In this document: one piece after another, positions 6,665 to 12,992 of the stretch
Layout of the letters: each line of letters opens with the position of its first letter
Numbering within the stretch: the stretch's first letter is position 1
Origin: a virus
Virus record (IMG/VR): IMGVR_UViG_3300044904_000293
Span: 1-28,872 of that record
DNA length: 28,872 bases
Reading direction: 5' to 3' (one strand)
The notes under the pieces: model-generated
Seen by the model: the letters and a program-made list of their open reading frames with translations, nothing else
Told to the model about the DNA's origin: nothing
Databases searched by the model: none
Translations under genes and position numbers: made by a program

Positions 6665-7222
6665 ATGAGCGCCGCGTTTCGAGTGGGGATTAATACTTTC
6701 CGGACCCTGAACGATCCGCTGTCCGGGAAGGTGTGCGTGGTAGGCGGATCGCCGCGACACAGGGGAGCGCGCAAGTCACATCACCCGGTGAGGAGTACTT
6801 CACCGAAGTCAACTGCTGGATCAGACGACGGAAGCGGACCAACCGCTGGCGGGAGTGCGCACACCTCCGCTGCACACGCTGCGGGCTGCGAACCGAGCGC
6901 TGATTTGGCAGGCGGCAATGGGAATGGAACGAAGCGCGCTCCTGAAAAAGGCAAGGAACAGTGGGTACCACTGCTGGAGTTTGCGGAGAAAGAGTTGCGG
7001 CCCATAGAGGCGTTTCCGCGAGATTCGTTGCAGTTTGTGATGGCCGTGAACGAAGGAGTGCAGATGGTCGGAGTCGCGAAGGCGCTTCTGGCTCAGGACG
7101 ACATCAAGGTGAAGCAGAGAGTGTTTGAGCAGTTGATGGAGATGGCATACGGGAGAAATTCGCGCCGGGAAGGCGAAACGAAGCACACGGTGATTGATAT
7201 TCCGGGGATGACAAAAGATTGA
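6665..7222 (+). CDS. Possible terminase small subunit
   Basis: The start chosen is ATG 6665, preceded by GAGAGG; a TTG at 6626 lies next to the repeat cassette. The 185-aa product has a low-complexity N-terminal third (Ser, Gly, Ala, His, Pro). After about residue 90 comes a helical, conserved-looking domain (WVPLLEFAEKELRPIEAFP, then KVKQRVFEQLMEMAYG). It sits two genes upstream of the large terminase, the usual place for the small subunit. However, no clear N-terminal helix-turn-helix is visible, so the call rests on position. The low-complexity region may be a repeat-derived expansion. Confidence 0.5.
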   Translation: MSAAFRVGINTFRTLNDPLSGKVCVVGGSPRHRGARKSHHPVRSTSPKSTAGSDDGSGPTAGGSAHTSAAHAAGCEPSADLAGGNGNGTKRAPEKGKEQWVPLLEFAEKELRPIEAFPRDSLQFVMAVNEGVQMVGVAKALLAQDDIKVKQRVFEQLMEMAYGRNSRREGETKHTVIDIPGMTKD

Positions 7223-7232
7223 GGAGGGACAA

Positions 7233-7397
7233 ATGGCAGGTCCAAAGGTTGTTTTCATCGGAGAAGTGGCACAGATCGCGGGAGTGGGGGCAGTGGTGGC
7301 CGGCATCGTGCTCAGCCTGCATCACTGGGCCGCCGCAGCCGCGTTAATCGGAGGATTTGCGGCGTTTTTTGTGGGGAAAAAGCTGCGGGCATCCTAG
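7233..7397 (+). CDS. 54-aa holin-like membrane peptide
   Basis: This short gene starts at ATG 7233 with GAGGAGGG about 4 nt upstream and ends at TAG 7395-7397. The 54 residues are MAGPKVVFIG..., then two hydrophobic segments, AGVGAVVAGIVLSL (about 16-29) and AAAAALIGGFAAFFVG (about 33-48), with a short LHHW turn between them and a basic tail KKLRAS. Two short membrane segments and a basic end match small holins or holin-like phage proteins. It lies between the putative small and the large terminase genes, 10 nt after one and 18 nt before the other. The strong ribosome-binding site is the best evidence that it is translated. Confidence 0.65.
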   Translation: MAGPKVVFIGEVAQIAGVGAVVAGIVLSLHHWAAAAALIGGFAAFFVGKKLRAS

Positions 7398-7415
7398 GCA
7401 GAGAGGATCCACCGG

Positions 7416-8960
7416 GTGGAGGGCCAGTACGATCTTGGAAAGGTGTACCACGCCTTCGACAGGCAGCGGGAGTTTCACAATTCCAAGAAGAAATACCGGC
7501 TGTTTGGCGGAGCCGCAGGGCCCGGCAAAACAAAGGCGCTGTTGTGGGAAGCAATCCGCAAGGCGCTCTTACACGATGGGTGCGACACGTTGCTTTTGCG
7601 GCGGACGTTTCCGGAGTTGGAAGGATCGTTGGTTGCTCAATTCCGGCGGGATGTGCCGGCGACCTGGTACCGCAGCTATAACGAGGCGAAGCACATCGTC
7701 ACATGGTGGAACGGGTCCACAACGCGATTCGGGTACTGCCGGAACGAGAATGATGTTTACCAGTACCAGGGCGCGGAGTTTTTGTTCATCGGGATCGATG
7801 AGCTGACGCACTTCACGCTGAAGCAGTGGCAATTTCTGACTTCGCGGAACCGATGCCCGATTCCAGGAACTTTTCCCTGCATGGCGGGGGCGACGAACCC
7901 GGGGAACATCGGGCACGCGTGGGTGAAAGCGCTGTGGGTGGACAAAGAGCCGCCGACGGGATTTGAGAGGCCGGAACAGTATGATCCGGGGGATTACGAC
8001 TTCATACGGGTGCGGATTGAAGACAATCCGATTTACGCGAACGATTTGAATTACCGGAAGACGCTGGAGGCTCTGCCAGAACAATTGCGGAAAGCGTTTC
8101 TGGAGGGGGACTGGAACGTCTTCGCGGGACAGTATTTTGATTTGTTTGAGATTGGACGGCATACAGCGCGGCCGGAAGAGATCGGAATGCGGGAGTGGTG
8201 GCCGCGATGGATTTCGATTGATTGGGGATTTCAGCATCCGAGCGCGGTGTATTGGCATGTGGCGGAGCCGGAGAGAGTGGCCAGTGGCCGGCGACCAGCG
8301 ACCAGTGAGGAAAACTGCGGCCCCCGCATTGTGACTTACCGGGAGTTTGTGCAGAACGGATTGTCGCCGCGGATGCTGGGACAGGCGATTGCGGAGCGGT
8401 GCAAGGGCGAGAAGATCCAGGAGATTTACCTTTCACCGGATGCGTTTGCGCACCGGACGAGCGAGGCTTCGATTGCGGAGCAGCTCGGAGAGGTGCTGGC
8501 GCAGAACGGACTGCCGCGGCCTGTGCCGGCGGATGATGACCGGATTGGCGGATGGCAGTTGATGTATCAAATGCTGGAGCAGGACGCCTGGGTGATTACA
8601 GAGAATTGCGGAAGGTTGATCGAGTGTTTGCCGCAACTTGTGCGGGATAACCGGCGGGTCGAGGACGTGCGGAAGATGGAAGGTGACGACCCGGCGGATG
8701 CGGCGCGGTATGGGATAGTTCTCGGCGCAAGATACGCCGGTGTTGGGGCATCCGCCAGAGGCGGACCCGGGGCGGGGCAGGCTCCGCCCCTTTATTCTCA
8801 GGTGCGATTCATGCCGGGGATGCCGCTGGGAGAACAGATTGCGCGGCAGGTGACGGCGCAGGAACCAACTTCGCGAGCGATTCAGTTTCAGAGGCTGGAG
8901 GCGGAGGCGCGGAAGCAGTTTGGGCCACAGAGGTTGCCGAGGCGGCGGTGGAATTGGTAG
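7416..8960 (+). CDS. terL: Phage terminase large subunit
   Basis: This 514-aa protein starts at GTG 7416 with AGAGAGG upstream. It is the DNA-packaging motor ATPase with a C-terminal nuclease. Walker A is GGAAGPGKT at residues 31-39, Walker B is FLFIGIDE with D128 and E129, and GATNPGN near 155 is the coupling motif. The nuclease domain begins at SIDWGFQHPSAVYW with D269 as a likely metal ligand, and further Asp residues lie in YLSPDAF and ADDDRIGG. Two segments look foreign: residues 288-300 (VASGRRPATSEEN) match the GACCAGCGACCAG repeat, and residues about 443-462 coincide with two small DNA hairpins. Both fall in loops and keep the frame. Confidence 0.95.
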   Translation: MEGQYDLGKVYHAFDRQREFHNSKKKYRLFGGAAGPGKTKALLWEAIRKALLHDGCDTLLLRRTFPELEGSLVAQFRRDVPATWYRSYNEAKHIVTWWNGSTTRFGYCRNENDVYQYQGAEFLFIGIDELTHFTLKQWQFLTSRNRCPIPGTFPCMAGATNPGNIGHAWVKALWVDKEPPTGFERPEQYDPGDYDFIRVRIEDNPIYANDLNYRKTLEALPEQLRKAFLEGDWNVFAGQYFDLFEIGRHTARPEEIGMREWWPRWISIDWGFQHPSAVYWHVAEPERVASGRRPATSEENCGPRIVTYREFVQNGLSPRMLGQAIAERCKGEKIQEIYLSPDAFAHRTSEASIAEQLGEVLAQNGLPRPVPADDDRIGGWQLMYQMLEQDAWVITENCGRLIECLPQLVRDNRRVEDVRKMEGDDPADAARYGIVLGARYAGVGASARGGPGAGQAPPLYSQVRFMPGMPLGEQIARQVTAQEPTSRAIQFQRLEAEARKQFGPQRLPRRRWNW

Positions 8961-8972
8961 GGCGGCTCGGGG

Positions 8973-9338
8973 CTAAAAGGGTGCGTCAGGATCGAAGGAC
9001 CGGCGGACGGCAAGACAGACGTCCCGCATGCGCCGGTTCGACAATGGGCGGGGAAGTCTCTCCACAAGCTGTGCTTTGCGGACAGTATTTATGAAGTAGC
9101 ATTTTAACCAGGAGACGGCAGGTAGCCCGGATTCCCCCGGTTCCATGCGGATTACCGAGGGACCGTCGATGCCCCTCGAGCTAAAAGGAACGACCAGGAC
9201 AGAATCGATGTGGCGGCTGAGGTTGCGCGCATCGAGGGAGAGGATGACCACCCAGTGGCGGATGGGAGGGTCGCCGAGATTGGCAGTCCAAACCTCCCCA
9301 CGATGGGAGACGGGCCAGAGAGGATACTCATCACTCAT
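8973..9338 (-). CDS. MazF/PemK-family endoribonuclease toxin
   Basis: This 121-aa minus-strand protein has the family pattern: RGEVWTANLG near residue 13, a hydrophobic strand HWVVILSLDARN, SVLVVPFSS and the Ser/Pro-containing core that follows. Toxins of this family cleave mRNA, often at ACA-like sites, and halt growth unless bound by the antitoxin. Its start lies inside the end of the antitoxin gene (8-nt overlap), the normal toxin-antitoxin order with the antitoxin first. It sits opposite to the packaging genes, so it is cargo, perhaps maintaining the prophage. A glutamate-to-other change in the active site cannot be judged without alignment. Confidence 0.85.
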   Translation of the reverse strand: MSDEYPLWPVSHRGEVWTANLGDPPIRHWVVILSLDARNLSRHIDSVLVVPFSSRGIDGPSVIRMEPGESGLPAVSWLKCYFINTVRKAQLVERLPRPLSNRRMRDVCLAVRRSFDPDAPF

Positions 9339-9606
9339 CGAAGTTCACCTTCCCTGATTCGTGGGCAAGTGCAAGCCCGAGGGCGCTGTCTTCTGCAATG
9401 TTCTCCTTCGAGAGAGATTCGTAGTAGGCGGCGGTAGCGGCTTCCAGGCGGAGGCGCGACTCGGCGCGGCGGGCGACGGCAACGGCGCGATCCACGGCTT
9501 CGGCCAGATTGGCTGCCTTGCCGCGGCGAACGAGGGATTTGAGGAAGGCGTCGGTCTCAGGGGCTACAGTGGTGGAGATTTTGCGGCGATTGGCGTGGGT
9601 TGACAT
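9331..9606 (-). CDS. Antitoxin of the MazF-like pair
   Basis: The start chosen is ATG 9606 (MSTHANRRKISTTVAPE), giving 91 residues; the frame extends to 9696, but that extension crosses the promoter. Residues about 8-50 (KISTTVAPETDAFLKSLV, then NLAEAVDRAVAVARR) look like a ribbon-helix-helix DNA-binding domain, and the acidic C-terminal part (YYESLSKENIAEDSALG...) should wrap the toxin. Such antitoxins repress their own operon, and an inverted repeat lies just upstream at 9656-9666. Confidence 0.82.
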   Translation of the reverse strand: MSTHANRRKISTTVAPETDAFLKSLVRRGKAANLAEAVDRAVAVARRAESRLRLEAATAAYYESLSKENIAEDSALGLALAHESGKVNFDE

Positions 9607-9648
9607 GGCAGTTTTCTCTACTGTGCAAGCATAGCACAATATCCGACA

Positions 9649-9696
9649 ATTATAGGACATTTTGTCTGTCATAGTGTTGGGCCTTTTATCTGACAT
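9649..9696 (-). promoter_or_regulatory. Toxin-antitoxin promoter and candidate operator
   Basis: On the minus strand a perfect TATAAT (complement of 9649-9654) lies 43 nt upstream of the antitoxin start; no good -35 box is seen. Overlapping its upstream side are the inverted repeat GACATTTTGTC (9656-9666) and two near-identical direct repeats on the plus strand, TTTTGTCTGTCAT (9660-9672) and TTTTATCTGACAT (9684-9696), 24 nt apart. That spacing places both on about the same DNA face, as expected for cooperative ribbon-helix-helix binding. Confidence 0.55.
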
Positions 9697-9937
9697 GATT
9701 ACGATTCAAAACATGATCCAGCGGTTCTTCAGGACGCGGTATGTGGGGATGCTGGAGGAAGAAGTGGCGCGGCTGCGGGGGGAGAACCGGGCGCTGCTGA
9801 ATTCACTGCTGGGGACGGCGGGATTTCCTCCGGTGGAGTTTGCGGAGCCGGTGAAGCCGGTGGAATTGCCGAGGTTGCGGAAGAGGTCTTGGCAACAGGT
9901 GCAGAGGAAGAATGAGTTGGAGGCGATGAAGGGGTGA
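9695..9937 (+). CDS. Small coiled-coil phage protein upstream of portal
   Basis: About 80 residues from ATG 9695, or 74 from ATG 9713; neither has a clear ribosome-binding site, and the first overlaps the toxin-antitoxin operator. MLEEEVARLRGENRALLNSLL forms a clear heptad coiled coil, followed by a Pro-rich segment and a basic tail (LRKRSWQQVQRKNELEAMKG). Short coiled-coil proteins of this type are common just before portal genes. Function unknown. Confidence 0.65.
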   Translation: MITIQNMIQRFFRTRYVGMLEEEVARLRGENRALLNSLLGTAGFPPVEFAEPVKPVELPRLRKRSWQQVQRKNELEAMKG

Positions 9938-9955
9938 GGGGAAGGCAAGAAGGAT

Positions 9956-10170
9956 GTAACACAGAGTTCACAAAGGGAAGAACACAGAGGGCACAGAGAA
10001 GAGGGAGCAAGGCGTTTGATCGTAAGAGCCCACCCTTCGCACACTTCGCGAAGGGTGGGGCACCCTCAAGTTCATGAGTTAGAGGCGCTAGAAGAAGAAC
10101 CGAAGAGCACAGTCAGGAGTGGCTGTGCCACAGGTGCAGAGAACACTGAGAGCAGTAGTTACAGAGAAGA
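9956..10170. repeat. Composite repeat region before the portal gene
   Basis: CACAGAG repeats (9960-9995) are followed by a hairpin CCACCCTTCGC/GCGAAGGGTGG plus GGCACC (10029-10061), then a GCACAGTCA/TGGCTGTGC hairpin (10106-10127) and more CAGAG-rich sequence. The portal frame is open through part of it up to 10016, but this is repeat sequence and not gene. Confidence 0.75.
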
Positions 10171-10174
10171 GATT

Positions 10175-12886
10175 ATGAGAGACGGCATGGACAATGCGAT
10201 GACAGATTGGGAAGCGGGGATGACGGCACCGGCGGATGGGAATGCGGGGGGTGGAGGAGTTGGACAGAATCTCGGAGGGGTTCCTCGCTCCGGCGAAGCG
10301 CACGGGGCGCACAACCCGCGCTCCGAAGACTCCGTTCGGAATGACGGGCAGGTGAGCCAGGTAGTGGACCTAGGGCCAAACTTCGAGAAGCTGGAGGAGG
10401 AGCGGCCGGAACTGGTGAATGCGCTGCGGGAGTTGGTGCGGCAATACCGGGTCGAGGGAGTGACGGCGCGGATGCACGAGATACGGCGGATTCGCCAGGC
10501 GCGGCTGTTCTGGCAGGGGTTGCAATATGCGTGGTGGAATCCGAATGACATGAACTGGCATTTGCCGTTCGAGCAGAAATTCAATGACGACCGTGCGCTG
10601 GAGGAGATGCCGCGGTACCAGTTTGTGACGAACTTTTATCAGGGATTTGGGCTGTCGTTTATCGCGGTGCTTTCGCAGGATGTGCCAAGCGTGCGGTTCT
10701 ATCCACAGTCCGCACAATCGCTGGTGGATATTGCCGCGGCGCGGGCGGCGAGCGATGTGTCGGAGTTAGTCGAGCGAAATAACCATGTGGAACACCTGCT
10801 GACTTCGATTGGGTATTTTTTGTGGACGGATGGGAAGCTGGGCGCGTATGTGCGGTACGTGAAGGATGGGCAGCGGTTTGGTTTTCGTGAGGAAGAGGTA
10901 TTGGAGGCGGTCGAGATACCGCTGGGCATTGACACGTGGGTTTGCCCGGAGTGTGGGAAGGAGACGCCAGTTGGGAGCGGCCAGGGAATAGAGGATGGCG
11001 ACCAGCGATCGGCGACCAGCGACCAGGAAAGTGCGGAAGACGCGGGGAACTTGCCGCGATCCCTCGACTCCGGTCTGCAGAAGGCGCAGACCTCCGCTCG
11101 GGATGACAATCGCGGAAGGGATGGAAACCCCCGTACCTCCGCTCGGGATGACAATTACGGATTTGATGGGGATGACGGAGTGGTGGGTGGTGGCGCGGGC
11201 GGCGGCCTCGCGGGTCAGAACAATCGCAATGCGGATGACGATGAGATCCTTCGGTCAGCGAAGAACGCTGACACCAGGATGACAGCGCCTTCGTTTACCT
11301 GCCCACAGTGCGGGGCGGAGTTGGGGGAGAAGGATTTGCGGAGGGCGGAGCGGGTGACGGTGCCGCGCGTGGTGGAGACGCGGCGGGTGGCGAATGGGCA
11401 GGAAGTGATTTCGATTGCCGGCGGGCTGGAGCTGAATACTCCCGTATGGGCGAACGAGATGCACGAGTATCCGTACCTGCAATGGCAGGCGGAAGTACAC
11501 CGCGCGAAATTGAAGGCGGCGTATCCGCTGGCGGCGGGGAAGATCGAGTCGGCGCCATCGCAGGGTCCGGAGGATGTGTATGCGCGCGTGTCGCGGCTGA
11601 GCGTGGAGCAGGGATTGCCTTCGATTCATCCTGGCGACGCGTTGATGAACTTGATTACGTTTGACCGGACGTGGCTGCGGCCGTGGGCATTTTACGGGAT
11701 TGAAGATGAAGAGGTGAGGAACGAGCTGCTGGCGCTATTCCCGGACGGTTGCTACGTGGGGTTTGCGGGCGATGTGTACTGCGAGGCGCGCAACGAAAAC
11801 ATGGACGATCACTGGCGGGTGCTGCACGCGCTGCCGGGAGACGGGCAGAACCGGCCGAGCGTGGGCGATTCGCTGGTGCAGGTGCAGGAGCGCTACAACA
11901 CGCTGAGCAACATGCAGGCGGAGACGTATGAGTATGGCATTCCGCCGATCTATGCCGACCCGCAGGTGTTGGACTTTGACGCGCTGGCGAACCAGGTGGC
12001 GGAACCAGCGGCGCACTTTCCGGCGCGAGCGAGGCCGGGGCAGCCCTTGGCGGCAGGATTTTTCCAGCCGGCTGCGGCGCAGGTGCCCCCGGACATGATT
12101 CGTCACCAGCAGGATTTGATTGGGCCGGTGTCGCAATTTTTGACGGGGCTGTTTCCGGCGGTGTTTGGCGGAAACATGGAGGACGTGAAGACGGCGAGCG
12201 GGTATGCAATGGCGCGCGACCAGGCGATGGGCCGATTGGGATTGGTGTGGCGGCGGCTGAAACAGTTTTACGGCGAGGTAATGCTGCTGGGCGTGGACTG
12301 CTTCCGGAAGAACCGGCCGGAGGACGTGGATGTGCTGCTGCTGGGGCCGGATGGGACGCTGGACGCGCGGATGATCCGCGTCGGCGATTTGAAAGGGAAT
12401 ATTTGCGTGCACCCGGAGACAGATGAGACGTTCCCGCGGCTGAAATCGCAACAACGCGGCGTGCTGCAGCAGTTGTTTGGGCTGAAGGATCCGCTGATTC
12501 AAGAGGCGCTGGCTGATCCGGCGAACCTTGGGTACATCAAGAATGTGTTGGGATTGACGGAGCTGGTGATTCCGGGGGAGGACTCGCGGAACAAACAGTT
12601 GCGGGAGATACAGCAGTTACTGGGGAGCGCGCCGATTGTGGTGGGGAGAGGCGACCAGCGATCAGCGAGCGGCGATCAGGAGGCAGGAATTGTGGTGCTG
12701 CCGTCGGTGGCGGTGGATTTGTTGATGGATGAGCATGCGGTGGAGTTTGAAGAGTGCAAGAGGTGGGCGAATTCGGAGGCGGGGCAGTCGGCAAAGATGA
12801 CGAATCCGGTGGGATTCGCGAATGTGCGGGCGCACGCGGAAGCGCATTTGCGGGCGATGCAGGGGACCGTGACGCGTGGCTCGTGA
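10175..12886 (+). CDS. Phage portal protein with in-frame repeat insertions
   Basis: The start chosen is ATG 10175 with AGAGAAGAG upstream; the frame is open from 10016, but through repeat DNA. The 903-aa protein is called portal from its position between terminase and scaffold/capsid and from its C-terminal half, which contains long amphipathic helices (TASGYAMARDQAMGRLGLVW) and the typical DQPGAR-like Pro-rich loop near LAAGFFQPAAAQVPPDM. It is long for a portal, partly because of insertions: residues about 36-57 (palindrome), about 275-370 (several repeats) and 826-836 (GDQRSASGDQE). The middle block separates CPEC (257-260) from CPQC (376-379), the two knuckles of a zinc ribbon. The portal forms the dodecameric DNA gate of the head. 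Confidence 0.88.
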   Translation: MRDGMDNAMTDWEAGMTAPADGNAGGGGVGQNLGGVPRSGEAHGAHNPRSEDSVRNDGQVSQVVDLGPNFEKLEEERPELVNALRELVRQYRVEGVTARMHEIRRIRQARLFWQGLQYAWWNPNDMNWHLPFEQKFNDDRALEEMPRYQFVTNFYQGFGLSFIAVLSQDVPSVRFYPQSAQSLVDIAAARAASDVSELVERNNHVEHLLTSIGYFLWTDGKLGAYVRYVKDGQRFGFREEEVLEAVEIPLGIDTWVCPECGKETPVGSGQGIEDGDQRSATSDQESAEDAGNLPRSLDSGLQKAQTSARDDNRGRDGNPRTSARDDNYGFDGDDGVVGGGAGGGLAGQNNRNADDDEILRSAKNADTRMTAPSFTCPQCGAELGEKDLRRAERVTVPRVVETRRVANGQEVISIAGGLELNTPVWANEMHEYPYLQWQAEVHRAKLKAAYPLAAGKIESAPSQGPEDVYARVSRLSVEQGLPSIHPGDALMNLITFDRTWLRPWAFYGIEDEEVRNELLALFPDGCYVGFAGDVYCEARNENMDDHWRVLHALPGDGQNRPSVGDSLVQVQERYNTLSNMQAETYEYGIPPIYADPQVLDFDALANQVAEPAAHFPARARPGQPLAAGFFQPAAAQVPPDMIRHQQDLIGPVSQFLTGLFPAVFGGNMEDVKTASGYAMARDQAMGRLGLVWRRLKQFYGEVMLLGVDCFRKNRPEDVDVLLLGPDGTLDARMIRVGDLKGNICVHPETDETFPRLKSQQRGVLQQLFGLKDPLIQEALADPANLGYIKNVLGLTELVIPGEDSRNKQLREIQQLLGSAPIVVGRGDQRSASGDQEAGIVVLPSVAVDLLMDEHAVEFEECKRWANSEAGQSAKMTNPVGFANVRAHAEAHLRAMQGTVTRGS
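10280..10345. repeat. Palindromic element, copy 4, inside the portal gene
   Basis: Ends GTTCC and GGAAT can pair with one G-T wobble. The right half, CGAAGACTCCGTTCGGAATGAC, closely matches the intergenic copies at 4532 and 18758. It is read in frame and encodes part of the N-terminal Arg/Ser/Gly-rich segment. Confidence 0.7.
10998..11283. repeat. Repeat cluster inside the portal zinc ribbon
   Basis: In order: a GACCAGCGATC tract (10998-11028, encoding GDQRSATSDQE), a palindromic element (11058-11110) with ends ATCCC/GGGAT and inner stem GGTCTGC/GCAGACC, a partial right end (11132-11155), and another element (11245-11283) with ends ATCCT/AGGAT and inner stem TCAGCG/CGCTGA. All are in one open frame. 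Confidence 0.8.
12650..12681. repeat. GACCAGCGATCAG tract inside the portal gene
   Basis: The tract encodes GDQRSASGDQE at residues 826-836, nearly the same peptide and the same frame as at 10998-11028 in this gene and at 13656-13688 in the scaffold gene. Confidence 0.75.
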
Positions 12887-12929
12887 GACGTAAGAAGAAA
12901 GCCACTTTTAGTGTGCAGAGGTAAGGACT

Positions 12930-12959
12930 GGCTCTGACTTGTCGGAGCCATTTTTGTTT
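12930..12959 (+). terminator. Intrinsic terminator between portal and scaffold
   Basis: GGCTCTGA (12930-12937) pairs with TCGGAGCC (12942-12949) around a 4-nt loop and is followed by ATTTTTGTTTG. Layout and the preceding AGTGTG match the hairpin at 2925-2956. If it works, it separates portal from head genes or acts as an attenuator. Confidence 0.65.
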
Positions 12960-12992
12960 GTGGAACACGGCAGGAATACGGGTGCGGCGAAT

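Noticed and set aside
10016-10174. N-terminal extension of the portal from 10016
   Set aside because: The extra 53 codons are a translated intergenic hairpin cassette; a better start with a ribosome-binding site lies at 10175.
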